Assembly (NCBI GenBank): GCA_965201155.1
Contig: OZ241752.1
Span: 1,116,001 to 1,180,000, forward strand
DNA from: JANQOH01 sp965201155
GTDB taxonomy: Bacteria > Pseudomonadota > Alphaproteobacteria > UBA7887
DNA length: 64,000 bases
Reading direction: 5' to 3'
In this document: in pieces, positions 17,192-25,600 of the stretch
Layout: each line of letters begins with the position of its first letter
How positions within the stretch are numbered: the stretch's first letter is position 1
Position numbers and translations under genes: made by a program
Notes under the pieces: generated by a model
Seen by the model: the letters and a program-made list of their open reading frames with translations, nothing else
What the model was told of the DNA's origin: nothing
The model's database searches: none

Positions 17192-17677
17192 ATGGGCGAG
17201 CGGATGTGGCGAGTATACCTGTCGGGCGAGATTCACACGGACTGGCGCGAGCGTATCGCGGCCGGAGTTGCGGCGGCAGGACTGCCGGTGCGGCTTGACA
17301 CGCCGAACTGCGTACATGCTGACTCCGACGATTGCGGGGTCGTGATTCTGGGCGCTGAGGGCGACGCGTTCTGGCATGATCGCAAGGGGGCGTCGATGAA
17401 CGCTATCCGCACGCGCACCTTGATTGGCGAGGCGGATATTGTCGTGGTCCGGTTCGGCGACAAGTACCGGCAATGGAACGCCGCGTTCGATGCCGGCATG
17501 GCGTCCGCACTGGGCAAGGCGCTGGTGACGCAGCATGACCGGTCGCTGGATCATGCATTGAAGGAGGTGGATGCGGCGTCGCTGGCGGTGTGCCGCTCAC
17601 CGGAGCAGGTTGTGGAAACGCTGACCTATGTCTTTCGCGGTGCGCTTCCCGGCCGCGTCCGCCAGGCGGCGGAATAG
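17192..17677 (+). CDS. YtoQ family protein
   Basis: A 161-residue protein recognised from WRVYLSGEIHTDWRERI at the N-terminus, plus CGVVILGAEGDAFWHD and VVRFGDKYRQWNAAFDAGMA, the usual YtoQ blocks; the family is about 150 residues. The fold is related to nucleoside 2-deoxyribosyltransferase-like proteins, and the biochemical role is not established. The start at 17192 follows GAAGGAT; a second Met (MWRVYL, 17204) is possible. It is a single gene between the divergent hydroxylase operon and the CBS gene. Confidence 0.82.
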   Translation: MGERMWRVYLSGEIHTDWRERIAAGVAAAGLPVRLDTPNCVHADSDDCGVVILGAEGDAFWHDRKGASMNAIRTRTLIGEADIVVVRFGDKYRQWNAAFDAGMASALGKALVTQHDRSLDHALKEVDAASLAVCRSPEQVVETLTYVFRGALPGRVRQAAE

Positions 17678-17769
17678 GCGAATCGAACAGCCTTCCGCAT
17701 GGCCGCAATGTCATAAATTTGTTATGTTCCCCCTGCTGTTCCGACGCGATAACAGGGAGGGCAAGCGGC

Positions 17770-18195
17770 ATGTATGTGCGTGACATTCTCAATCACAAGG
17801 GGTCGCTGGTTCTCACCGTCGGCCCCGAGGAATCCATCGGCGATCTCGCCGCGCTTCTCACCAGGCGGCGCATCGGCGCTGCAGTCGTGTGTGACGACGG
17901 CGAGGTGGTCGGAGTCATTTCCGAGCGCGACATCATTCACGCCGTTGCCGAGCAAGGCGCCCGAAGCCCGGAGACGCTGGTGCGGGAGCATATGACGGAG
18001 AAGGTCATTTCCTGCACGCCGGAAACCACCGTCGATGAAGTGATGAACCTGATGACGGAGCGGCGCATTCGTCACTTGCCGGTACTGGAGGAAGGACGGC
18101 TGGCGGGCATTGTCAGCATCGGCGATGTGGTGAAGATCCGGATCGAGTCGGTGGAGGAGGAAGCCACCCGCCTGCGGGAATATATCCAGGCGTAA
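17770..18195 (+). CDS. CBS domain-containing protein
   Basis: A 141-residue protein made of two CBS motifs: residues 1-60 (MYVRDILNHKGSLVLTVGPE then GDLAALLTRRRIGAAVV, VGVISERDIIHAV) and 70-130 (VREHMTEKVISCTPETTVDE, RRIRHLPVLEEGRLAGIVSIGDVVK). The pair folds as a Bateman module that binds adenine nucleotides. Stand-alone proteins of this kind are common in alphaproteobacteria and act as energy-state regulators of unknown targets. GGGAGG lies 9 bases before the ATG. Confidence 0.9.
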   Translation: MYVRDILNHKGSLVLTVGPEESIGDLAALLTRRRIGAAVVCDDGEVVGVISERDIIHAVAEQGARSPETLVREHMTEKVISCTPETTVDEVMNLMTERRIRHLPVLEEGRLAGIVSIGDVVKIRIESVEEEATRLREYIQA

Positions 18196-18239
18196 GGTGC
18201 GCGCCGGAACAGGGGCAATGGGATTGAAAGACAGGTGAC

Positions 18240-18731
18240 ATGAGCGGCTGGGACGATATTGCGGCGCGTGCGGCCGCAGTGGGAGCGGTATTGAAAGCGC
18301 GCGGGCAGACTGTCGCCGTGGCTGAATCCTCGGCCGGCGGACTGGTTGCGGCGGCGTTGCTCGCCGTGCCCGGTGCGTCGGCCTATTTTCTCGGCGGCGC
18401 GGTGGTCTACACAGTGGCGGCGCGCAAGGCATTCCTGCCGCCGCCCGGTGTTATCCCGGACGGAATGCGGTCTTCATCGGAGCCTTACGCGGCATGGCTG
18501 GCGGAACAGGTGCGCTCGCATGTCGGCGCCGACTGGGGACTTGCCGAAACCGGCGCGGCCGGTCCTGCCGGCAACCGTTACGGCGATGCCCCGGGGCATA
18601 GCTGCCTCGCCGTGGCGGGGGCGGCGCAGCGTGTGGTGACGCTGGAGACCCGCGCCGCTGACCGCACCGTCAACATGTTCGTCTTTGCGGACGCGGCGCT
18701 GGCGCTGTTTCAGGAATTGCTGGGCGGCTGA
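18240..18731 (+). CDS. CinA family protein (nicotinamide-nucleotide amidohydrolase domain)
   Basis: A 163-residue protein equal to the C-terminal domain of CinA (PncC), which deamidates NMN in pyridine nucleotide salvage. AESSAGGLVAAALL (about residues 28-41) and GLAETGAAGPAGNRYG (about 101-116) are the active-site segments. The ASTGG/AESTGG form is common; here it is AESSAGG, as in a divergent subgroup, so activity is not certain. It starts 44 bp after the CBS gene and overlaps the convergent dehydrogenase gene by 22 bp. Confidence 0.82.
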   Translation: MSGWDDIAARAAAVGAVLKARGQTVAVAESSAGGLVAAALLAVPGASAYFLGGAVVYTVAARKAFLPPPGVIPDGMRSSSEPYAAWLAEQVRSHVGADWGLAETGAAGPAGNRYGDAPGHSCLAVAGAAQRVVTLETRAADRTVNMFVFADAALALFQELLGG

Positions 18732-19615
18732 ACGGGGAGACCGGCGGCGGCGGACACGGCAGCGTCCAGGGCGGCCCAGTCCTGTTCGCTGCGTCCGGCG
18801 GCGAGTGCCGACAGCAGGCGGTCGCGCACAAGGCTGGCGGCCGGCATTGGCACATGGCGCGCCGCGGCGGCGGCGAGCACAAGGTCGATATCCTTGAGGC
18901 CCAGCACGAGGCGAAAGCCCGCCGGTTCGAAGCGCCGCTCGGCAACCGCATTGCCATAGCCGCGATAGACCGGGCAATCGAACAGCGCGCTGGTGATGAG
19001 GTCGATGAACGCCGACCGGTCAACGCCGTTCTTTTCCACCAGCGCGCAGGCCTCCGCCATGGATTCGATGGCTGATCCGATGAGGAAATTATTAGCCAGT
19101 TTTGCCACATTGGCGGCCCCCGGGGCGCTGCCGAAATCCTTGATGCCGGCGGTAAAAGCGGCGAGCACGGGCGCAACCCGCGCTTTCGCCGCCTCGGGCC
19201 CGGACAATGCTATCCACAATTTGCCGGCGGCGGCGACTGGCGGTCGCCCGAACACTGGCGCACAGAGATAGACTCCGCCAGCGTCGGCATGCCGTTTCTC
19301 CATGGTGCGCGCGGTGGCTGCGCCGATCGTGCTCATGGAGACATGCACGCCGCCGCCGAGCCGGGAAAGAATACCGTCATCGCCGCTGCATATGCTGTCG
19401 AGCGCGTGGTCGTCGGCGACAATGGAGAGCACAATGCCGCCGACCGGGGCGGCTTCGGCCGGGGTTGCGGCGCGCCGCGCGCCGGCGGCAATGAGGGCGT
19501 CCGCCCGTTCCGGTGTGCGGTTGTAGACGAGCACGTCATGGCCCGCATCGAGCAGTCGCCGCGCGATCGGCGCACCCATATTGCCCGTACCGATCAGCCC
19601 CACCGTTTCCTTCAT
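18710..19615 (-). CDS. NAD(P)-dependent beta-hydroxyacid dehydrogenase (3-hydroxyisobutyrate dehydrogenase-like)
   Basis: A 301-residue oxidoreductase. The N-terminal Rossmann motif is GLIGTGNMGAPIARRLLDAG (residues 6-25); the substrate-binding block APVFGRPPVAAAGKLWIALSG aligns with the family's (D/A)APVSGG segment; and the catalytic Lys lies in AANVAKLANNFLIGS (near residue 170). The Ser-Gly-Gly is replaced by Phe-Gly-Arg, so the substrate may differ from classical 3-hydroxyisobutyrate. Start 19615 is selected for the GxGxxG position. It overlaps the upstream monooxygenase by 4 bp, making a two-gene operon. Confidence 0.85.
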   Translation of the reverse strand: MKETVGLIGTGNMGAPIARRLLDAGHDVLVYNRTPERADALIAAGARRAATPAEAAPVGGIVLSIVADDHALDSICSGDDGILSRLGGGVHVSMSTIGAATARTMEKRHADAGGVYLCAPVFGRPPVAAAGKLWIALSGPEAAKARVAPVLAAFTAGIKDFGSAPGAANVAKLANNFLIGSAIESMAEACALVEKNGVDRSAFIDLITSALFDCPVYRGYGNAVAERRFEPAGFRLVLGLKDIDLVLAAAAARHVPMPAASLVRDRLLSALAAGRSEQDWAALDAAVSAAAGLPVQPPSNS

Positions 19616-20880
19616 GGCGATTTCCTCGTGGTTGCGGCCGCGGGTTTTGCGCCCGCGGCGCGCATGGTGTCGGAGATGCCGGTCTCTATCATGACCGACG
19701 CGGAGACATGCCGCGTTTCGCCGAATGGGTCGATGGTCTGCCCTGACCGGTCCATGTCGAGCATGCGGCCCAGCAGGCGTCCGCGCGCGACCATGGCCTT
19801 GCCGAAAGGCAGGCGCTGCGCGCGCCAGGCGGCGAGGCCGGCGTCGATGTCGCCGCTCGCGGCGGCAAGCGCGTCTGCCAGCGCCATCGCGTCGCCCGCC
19901 GCCTTGGTGACCCCAAATCCCGTATGCGGCCGCGCGACGAAAGCGGCATCGCCCATCACTGCCACCCGCCCGAAGACAATTTCGTCGGAAGTGAGATCGT
20001 AGATCGCCTGGAGAAAGGGTTTTGCGGTGAGCATCACCAGCTCGCGATAGGGCGGGGGCAGGCCTGCCTGCGCATCGGCCCGCATGGCGCCCACCACCTC
20101 GGGGTGCATGCGGTTCGGCGGCATGGACACATCGTGCCGCCCGCCTTCCGGGTCGGTGAACAAGGTCGCGAACTCCTTGTCGCTTACCGCTTGTCGATAC
20201 CAGACCCAGTTGAGCCGCCGGTCGCCGGGCACGAGCTCGCCGCCTTCGCCGGCGATAGGATAGGACAGGAACTGTTCGCCCGGCGGCAGGCAAAAGGAGA
20301 GCCGGCCGGCGAGTGCGGCGCGGGTCTCTGCACTGGCCGCGCTTTCCCGCACCATGCCGCGCCAGGCGACATAGCCGGCGTAGCGCGCCTGCGTTTCCGG
20401 CGCCATACGCCGGCGCACCGTGGAGCGCACGCCGTCGCAGCCCACCAGCAGGTCGCCGCGCTCGCGCGTGCCGTCTGCCAGCAGCGCGGTGGCGCCGTCG
20501 GCGTCGGTCTCCACACCGGTCAGCGGGCGCCCCGCATGATAGGCGTCTGCGGGAAGGCCGCTCAGCATGCGCCGGTAGAGTACATCCCATGAGGAAGTGA
20601 TTTGCGCCAGGTCGTGACTCCCGGCGATGCTGCCGTCGAGATTCAGGGTGATGCGCCCGGCGATGGGCACCCCGACATCCTGGCTGCCGACTCCGCAGCG
20701 GTCGAGTGCGGCGAGCAGTTCGGGATGGGTGAGGATGCCGGCACCGCGGCTGGAGAGTTCCTCTGCCGAGCGTTCATAGACCTCCACCCGCCAGCCGATG
20801 CGGCGCAGCGCGAGGGCGGCCATCAGCCCGCCGACCGAACCGCCGATGACCAGCGCGCGCGGCGCGCCCTGTTCGCTCAT
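19612..20880 (-). CDS. FAD-dependent aromatic-type monooxygenase
   Basis: A 422-residue class A flavin monooxygenase. It shows GGSVGGLMAALALRRIG near the N-terminus (FAD beta-alpha-beta), the DG motif GCDGVRSTVRRRM, and GDAAFVARPHTGFGVTKAAGDAMALADAL for FAD ribityl binding. RRLNWVWYRQAV near residue 220 resembles 2,6-dihydroxypyridine 3-hydroxylase-type enzymes, which is a suggestion only. Such enzymes hydroxylate aromatic rings with NAD(P)H and oxygen. It is transcribed together with the hydroxyacid dehydrogenase and divergently from malate synthase. Confidence 0.85.
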   Translation of the reverse strand: MSEQGAPRALVIGGSVGGLMAALALRRIGWRVEVYERSAEELSSRGAGILTHPELLAALDRCGVGSQDVGVPIAGRITLNLDGSIAGSHDLAQITSSWDVLYRRMLSGLPADAYHAGRPLTGVETDADGATALLADGTRERGDLLVGCDGVRSTVRRRMAPETQARYAGYVAWRGMVRESAASAETRAALAGRLSFCLPPGEQFLSYPIAGEGGELVPGDRRLNWVWYRQAVSDKEFATLFTDPEGGRHDVSMPPNRMHPEVVGAMRADAQAGLPPPYRELVMLTAKPFLQAIYDLTSDEIVFGRVAVMGDAAFVARPHTGFGVTKAAGDAMALADALAAASGDIDAGLAAWRAQRLPFGKAMVARGRLLGRMLDMDRSGQTIDPFGETRHVSASVMIETGISDTMRAAGAKPAAATTRKSP

Positions 20881-20981
20881 GTCCGCATCTCCTCCCGCAT
20901 GGTGCGCCGCAAGGTGCGGCGGCGCCAGACTATGCCATGGGAGGCCTGCGCGCCAAAAACCCTCCGGCTGTTATCCTTCAC

Positions 20982-20995
20982 ATTTGCGGGCAAAT
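20982..20995. promoter_or_regulatory. perfect palindrome ATTTGC-GG-GCAAAT, candidate operator
   Basis: A perfect dyad of two 6-bp arms with a 2-bp centre, in the 211-bp gap between the divergent monooxygenase and malate synthase genes. TTTGC/GCAAA half-sites are used by the RamB/ScfR family that controls acetate and propionate metabolism in related bacteria, which would fit malate synthase, but those sites are usually shorter-spaced. No assay or conservation evidence is available here. Confidence 0.3.
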
Positions 20996-21091
20996 CCGAT
21001 GTCCTGTGCCAGGAGATGCGCCGGAGATGTGATTGACACTGCGCTGTCGGAAGGGGAAGCTTGTCGGCACTGGATCGACAAGGGGGCGGCA

Positions 21092-23269
21092 ATGTCCGAA
21101 TACTGCCAGGCCGGCCGGCTGCGGGTGGCGCGAGCGCTTTACGATTTCATCAACGGGGAGGCGCTTCCGGGAAGCGGTGTTGCCGGTGAGGCGTTCTGGT
21201 CCGCTCTGGATGCCATCATCCATGATCTCGCGCCCGTGAACCGGGATTTGCTGGCGCGGCGGGATTCGCTGCAGGAACAGATCGACGCCTGGCACGCGGC
21301 GCAGCGCGAGCGCCCGCTCGACCCGGCCGCCTACAAGGCGTTTCTGGAAGATATCGGCTATCTGGTGCCCGAAGGCCCTGCCTTTGCGGCGCGCACGGCA
21401 AATGTCGATCCTGAAATTTCTACCCTGTCCGGCCCGCAACTGGTAGTGCCGGTGATGAATGCGCGTTATGCGCTGAACGCTGCCAATGCGCGCTGGGGCA
21501 GTCTTTATGACGCGCTTTACGGCACCGACGTCATTTCCGAAGAGGATGGCGCGATGCGCGGCCCCGGTTACAACCCGGTGCGCGGCGCGCGGGTCATCAC
21601 GTGGGTGCGCGAATTTCTGGACGAGACCGTTCCGCTGGCCGGTGGCGCTCATGCAGCTGCCGCTGCCTATGCGGTTGTCGACGGCGTCCTGACGGTCGCG
21701 CAAGCGGACGGCGGCCATGCCGGTCTTGCCGACTCCGGCCAGTTTGCCGGCTATCTCGGCGCGCCCGAAAGCCCGTCGGCTGTCCTGTTGGTCAATAACG
21801 GCCTGCACATCGAGATTCAGATCGACCGGACGGACGATGTGGGCGGCGAAGACGCTGCGGGCGTCAAGGATGTGGTGCTGGAAGCGGCGGTGACGACAAT
21901 CATGGATTGCGAGGATTCCGTGGCTGCCGTCGATGCCGAGGACAAGGTCGCGGTCTATCGCAACTGGCTGGGGATCATGAAGGGCGACCTGTCGACGCAA
22001 TTCGACAAGGGGGGCGCCCGCATCGACCGCCGGCTCAACCCCGACCGCACATGGACCGCCCCCGACGGCGGATCGCTCACCCTGCCGGGGCGCAGCCTGC
22101 TGCTGGTGCGCAATGTCGGCCATCTGATGACCAACGGCGCTGTGCTCGATGAACATGGAGAGGAAGCGCCGGAAGGCATTCTTGACGGTGTCATCACGTC
22201 GCTGATTGCGCTGCACGACCTGCGCGGCGGCGGCGCGCTGCGCAACAGCCGCGCCGGTTCGGTTTATATTGTCAAGCCGAAAATGCACGGCCCGGAGGAG
22301 GCTGCCTTTACCGACACGCTGTTCGCGCGCATAGAGGATGCGCTGGGCATGGAGCGTTTCACGCTCAAGGTGGGCATCATGGACGAGGAACGGCGCACCA
22401 CCGTCAATCTGCCCGAGTGCATCCGCGCTGTCGCCGACCGCGTGGCGTTCATCAATACCGGGTTCCTGGACCGCACGGGGGACGAGATTCACACTTCCAT
22501 GGAAGCCGGCGCCATGATTCGCAAGGGCGACATGAAGGCTGCGTCATGGATAACCGCTTATGAAAACTGGAATGTCGATGTCGGCCTTGCCTGTGGTCTC
22601 AAGGGGCGGGCGCAGATCGGCAAGGGCATGTGGGCCATGCCGGACCTGATGGCGGCGATGCTGCGCGACAAGGTCGGCCACCCGCAAGCCGGCGCGAGCA
22701 CCGCCTGGGTGCCGTCGCCGACCGCCGCCACGCTGCACGCGATTCATTATCACCGGGTGGATGTGGCGGCGCGGCAGGACGAGCTGGCATCGCGGGAGCG
22801 CGCCAGTCTGGACGATATCCTGTCAATTCCGGTGACGGAGCGCCCGAACTGGACGCCGACGGACATTCAGCAGGAACTCGACAACAATGCGCAGGGCATA
22901 CTGGGTTATGTGGTGCGCTGGGTGGACCAGGGCGTGGGCTGCTCGAAAGTGCCGGATATCAACGATATCGGGCTGATGGAAGACCGCGCCACCCTGCGCA
23001 TTTCCAGCCAGCATATCGCCAACTGGCTGCGCCATGGCATATGCACCGAAGGCCAGGTGAGGGAAACAATGGAGCGCATGGCAGGCGTGGTAGACGGGCA
23101 GAATGCCGGCGACCCCGCCTATCGGCCGATGGCGCCGGCATTCGCGGAGAGCGTCGCGTTCCAAGCCGCGTGCGACCTTGTGTTCGAGGGGCGGGCGCAG
23201 CCCAACGGCTACACCGAACCCATTCTGCATGCGCGCCGCGCCGAGGCGAAGGCCCGCTTCGGCGCGTAA
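21092..23269 (+). CDS. glcB: malate synthase G
   Basis: A 725-residue enzyme condensing glyoxylate and acetyl-CoA to malate in the glyoxylate bypass and glycolate use. The length matches malate synthase G (about 723). Motifs include TTIMDCEDSVAAVDAEDKV, VRNVGHLMTNGAVL, SVYIVKPKMHGPEEAAF, LKVGIMDEERRTTVNL, FINTGFLDRTGDEIHTSMEAG, and GKGMWAMPDLMAAML. The start at 21092 (MSEYCQAGRLRVARALYDFI) is chosen from family alignment and the upstream GGGGCGG; a frame extending to 20798 runs over the promoter region and lacks homology. The FAD-linked oxidase tail at position 1 is of glycolate-oxidase type, but it is too distant to link. Confidence 0.96.
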   Translation: MSEYCQAGRLRVARALYDFINGEALPGSGVAGEAFWSALDAIIHDLAPVNRDLLARRDSLQEQIDAWHAAQRERPLDPAAYKAFLEDIGYLVPEGPAFAARTANVDPEISTLSGPQLVVPVMNARYALNAANARWGSLYDALYGTDVISEEDGAMRGPGYNPVRGARVITWVREFLDETVPLAGGAHAAAAAYAVVDGVLTVAQADGGHAGLADSGQFAGYLGAPESPSAVLLVNNGLHIEIQIDRTDDVGGEDAAGVKDVVLEAAVTTIMDCEDSVAAVDAEDKVAVYRNWLGIMKGDLSTQFDKGGARIDRRLNPDRTWTAPDGGSLTLPGRSLLLVRNVGHLMTNGAVLDEHGEEAPEGILDGVITSLIALHDLRGGGALRNSRAGSVYIVKPKMHGPEEAAFTDTLFARIEDALGMERFTLKVGIMDEERRTTVNLPECIRAVADRVAFINTGFLDRTGDEIHTSMEAGAMIRKGDMKAASWITAYENWNVDVGLACGLKGRAQIGKGMWAMPDLMAAMLRDKVGHPQAGASTAWVPSPTAATLHAIHYHRVDVAARQDELASRERASLDDILSIPVTERPNWTPTDIQQELDNNAQGILGYVVRWVDQGVGCSKVPDINDIGLMEDRATLRISSQHIANWLRHGICTEGQVRETMERMAGVVDGQNAGDPAYRPMAPAFAESVAFQAACDLVFEGRAQPNGYTEPILHARRAEAKARFGA

Positions 23270-23289
23270 GGGCGGCCGCTTCGGCAGGC

Positions 23290-23742
23290 CTATTCGGCGG
23301 CCTGGGGCAGCGCTGCCGCCGCTTCCTCGGCGGTGTAGTTGAGCTCCAGCGTGACGCCGTTGGGGTCCTTGACGAACAATTGGTGCAGATCGAACTGCGG
23401 CAGGGTTCGCTCGAAATAGGTGGAGCCGGCCTTGTCGAGGCGTTCGCGCATGGCGGTGAGGCCGCTGGCGCGAAAGGCGAGATGATCGACGGCGCCGCTG
23501 CCATGCAGGTCGGCGGGGTCCTTCTCGCCCAGATATGTGGTGAGTTCGTCCTCGTCGCCCGCATCGTCGCTGCCGCCGAACAGGTGGACGACGGCGGTAT
23601 CGCCGGAATAGAGCCAGTATCCCGGGAATTTCACGGGCGGCCGGGCGCCGACGGTGAGGCCCACTACGTCAACGAAAAAATCCTTGGTGCCTTCTAGATC
23701 GTTGGTGCGGATGGCGCAATGATCAAGTGTGTCGATGGCCAT
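23290..23742 (-). CDS. VOC family protein
   Basis: A 150-residue protein of the vicinal-oxygen-chelate superfamily. Two beta-alpha-beta repeats are visible: LDHCAIRTNDLEGTKDFFVDVVGLTVG (residues 6-32) and VDHLAFRASGLTAMRERLDKAG, ending FVKDPNGVTLELNY. His in LDHCAI and VDHLAF and Glu in TLELNY are likely metal ligands. Members include glyoxalases, dioxygenases and resistance proteins, so no reaction is assigned. It is convergent with malate synthase, 20 bp apart. Confidence 0.85.
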   Translation of the reverse strand: MAIDTLDHCAIRTNDLEGTKDFFVDVVGLTVGARPPVKFPGYWLYSGDTAVVHLFGGSDDAGDEDELTTYLGEKDPADLHGSGAVDHLAFRASGLTAMRERLDKAGSTYFERTLPQFDLHQLFVKDPNGVTLELNYTAEEAAAALPQAAE

Positions 23743-23820
23743 GGTTCGGCCCTCCCTGTCGTGCTGTGACCGGCGGCAAAATAGCAGCGAAAGCCGCCCC
23801 CCGGCAATCCCGCGCCCGGG

Positions 23821-24681
23821 TCAGCGCCGAAGCCCGCCAAATGCGCCGGCGATGTGTGAGCGTTCGAATATGCCGGCGACTTCCTGATGTTCCGGTCCGT
23901 AGAACTGGCCGGATATCCTGTCGTCGTCTGCTCCCTGCGAAAAGCCGTCTGCCGTGACCATCAGGCCGCTCCACGCCATGTCGTCATATTCGCCATAGGT
24001 GCTGGCGAGACCGGTGAAACTGACATCTGCGAGCAGCTCTCCTTCAACGACATGAACGGAAATGTCCGCCGCCCCTTCGACAACTGCTGACAGGTCGGCC
24101 CGCTGCGCCGGGGCACCCCATGCGGCGATATCACGCCCCACGACGAAACCCGACCAGCGCGCACCGCTCATCGGCACGGTCGGCGTTCCCGCGGCGGTGT
24201 CGCCTTGCGAATAATTCAGTACCCTGACCATTCCCTGCCTGACGCTGCCCTCAGCGGCGTACAGGTCAGCCTGCGAGGCGAACAGGCTGTGGCTCATCCA
24301 GCCGCCCAGGACATGAGTATCGCCGATCTCATCGCTGATCAGCTCCTGTACCTTGCGAACACCGCCGGCATCCGAAAGGATTGTCACTTCCACTCCCTCA
24401 AGGCTCAGGTCCGAGGTCAGGAACAGGGCGGCGGCGTCAGTGACGCATTCGTCTGCCTGACAGGTCATCCGCGTGCGCACCGGGGCTGCTTCACCGGCAG
24501 GATAGACCAGAATGTCGGACATGCGCTGGAAGTCCGAAGCTGCCGTAATCCTTTCATAGTCGGCTTTCGCAATGTCGAGCGGGGTCTCCGGAGCCTCCGA
24601 CGTGGTCGTCTCATCGCTCGCGCATGCGGACAAGGCCAGGCAGGCCGCCATCAGCATTGCCGCGTTCCTCAATGTGGTCAT
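23821..24681 (-). CDS. TbpB-like beta-barrel lipoprotein
   Basis: A 286-residue predicted lipoprotein. The signal MTTLRNAAMLMAACLALSAC ends in the lipobox LSAC at residue 20. The rest is beta-rich, and the C-terminal block ISGQFYGPEHQEVAGIFE then IAGAFGGLRR is the signature of the transferrin-binding-protein B / factor-H-binding-protein barrel family (GxFYGPxAxEVGGxF, GAFGAxR). Members display on the outer membrane, often through Slam translocons, and bind host proteins, haem or metals; in free-living bacteria the ligand is unknown. The start at 24681 follows GGGGAGG; a longer frame to 24786 lacks a signal peptide. No Slam or TonB receptor gene is beside it. Confidence 0.75.
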   Translation of the reverse strand: MTTLRNAAMLMAACLALSACASDETTTSEAPETPLDIAKADYERITAASDFQRMSDILVYPAGEAAPVRTRMTCQADECVTDAAALFLTSDLSLEGVEVTILSDAGGVRKVQELISDEIGDTHVLGGWMSHSLFASQADLYAAEGSVRQGMVRVLNYSQGDTAAGTPTVPMSGARWSGFVVGRDIAAWGAPAQRADLSAVVEGAADISVHVVEGELLADVSFTGLASTYGEYDDMAWSGLMVTADGFSQGADDDRISGQFYGPEHQEVAGIFERSHIAGAFGGLRR

Positions 24682-25144
24682 GACAAGGGCCTCCCCTGTG
24701 AGAATCCGGCAGGATGCCGTATGCCGTGGGTGAATGGCATGGTGGCAATTCGCACTCAATGTAGGGGAATTGTATACCCAAGTCACATGGCTTGAGTTGG
24801 CTGGCTTCCTGTCATCGAAGCCCCGTCTCCTCCGCTCACCTCATCGGTCACCGCAACTCCCCGCCGCGAGATTCGGCGCGCAGGACACAATCACGCGACG
24901 GCGCGGAGCCTGCGGGACCGCGGGTAATGCGCCGGACCATGGCCGCCTCAGTTACCGGGCGCGGCCCTGCGTCCTGTCGGCCCCACAGCGGGGAGAACCC
25001 GGTTCCGGGCAGGCTTCCGGGCCGTTCCGGGCCGGGCTCTGCGTCAACACGGGTTTACCAGGGGATTCGCTTTTGGATTTTTGCATTTTTTGTTTGTGCT
25101 AATGATTCATATTTCGTTCCGCATGCCGGACACGGAGATGGGTC
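24682..25144. other. intergenic region without recognised gene
   Basis: About 460 bp. The left part (24682-24800) holds the leader of the lipoprotein gene with AT-rich promoter-like sequence. The middle is GC-rich with small repeats of CCGGGC around 25005-25035. The right part (25070-25125) is AT-rich and leads into the transposase remnant, so it may contain one end of the old insertion sequence. No terminal inverted repeat could be matched. Confidence 0.4.
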
Positions 25145-25385
25145 ATGGAAGAACTTGCTGATATATTCGAAAGGGCTACAGATCCGCGACGGTCCAACGC
25201 CACACGCCACAACTTCCACGAAATGCTCATGATCGGCCTGTTGTGCGTCCTCTCGGGCGGCGAGGGATGCGCCGACATGGCGCGCTTCGGACGCGCCAAA
25301 GAGCCTTTCCTGCGCCGCTTCATGACCCTGTCCCATGGCATACCAAGCCATGATGCCTGCTCAGACCTCTTTGGAAGATCCGAAC
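25145..25385 (+). pseudogene. ISAs1-type transposase, N-terminal remnant
   Basis: About 80 codons resemble the N-terminal transposase-associated domain of ISAs1/H-repeat transposases: the DPRR block, LLCVLSGGEGCADMARFGRAKEPFLRRF, and HGIPSHDACSDLF. Intact ISAs1 proteins have about 370 residues with a DDE domain, none of which follows. Homology stops at about 25380, where sequence belonging to an IS5-type remnant begins. The DDE residues are absent, so it is inactive. Confidence 0.7.
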
Positions 25386-25445
25386 AAGTCGACATTCGAT
25401 TCTGTTATGATTTGGCGAGATTGTTCAGGTACTGGCGGTCAGGTG

Positions 25446-25544
25446 ATGGAACAATTGACCTCTGCGGAGCCTGAGCACGCTTCGAAGAAGCACCGGGCCC
25501 AGCGCGACGTGTTTCCGGAGAAGATGGACGGGCTGGTCCCGTAG
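25446..25544 (+). pseudogene. IS5-type transposase, N-terminal remnant
   Basis: A 32-residue reading frame, MEQLTSAEPEHASKKHRAQR then DVFPEKMDGLVP, that matches the N-terminus of IS5-family transposases (MxQLTFAEAEYxxKKRxTRREVFLExMDxLVPW), ending at a stop exactly where the family continues with Trp. The rest of the roughly 300-residue protein is missing. It lies inside or against the ISAs1 remnant, suggesting one element inserted into another before both were deleted. Confidence 0.6.
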
Positions 25545-25600
25545 GGGCGGCTGACGGCGCGCCAACCTCCGTCCTCGACGGCCGCAAGGAGGATGTTTCC

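Noticed and set aside
19616..20590. A long N-terminal extension (626 residues in all) of the hydroxyacid dehydrogenase
   Set aside because: It runs through the FAD monooxygenase gene in another frame; the Rossmann motif demands a start at 19615.
20798..21091. N-terminal extension of malate synthase to 823 residues
   Set aside because: The added 98 residues overlap the divergent monooxygenase gene and its promoter and lack any similarity to malate synthase. The family start is at 21092.
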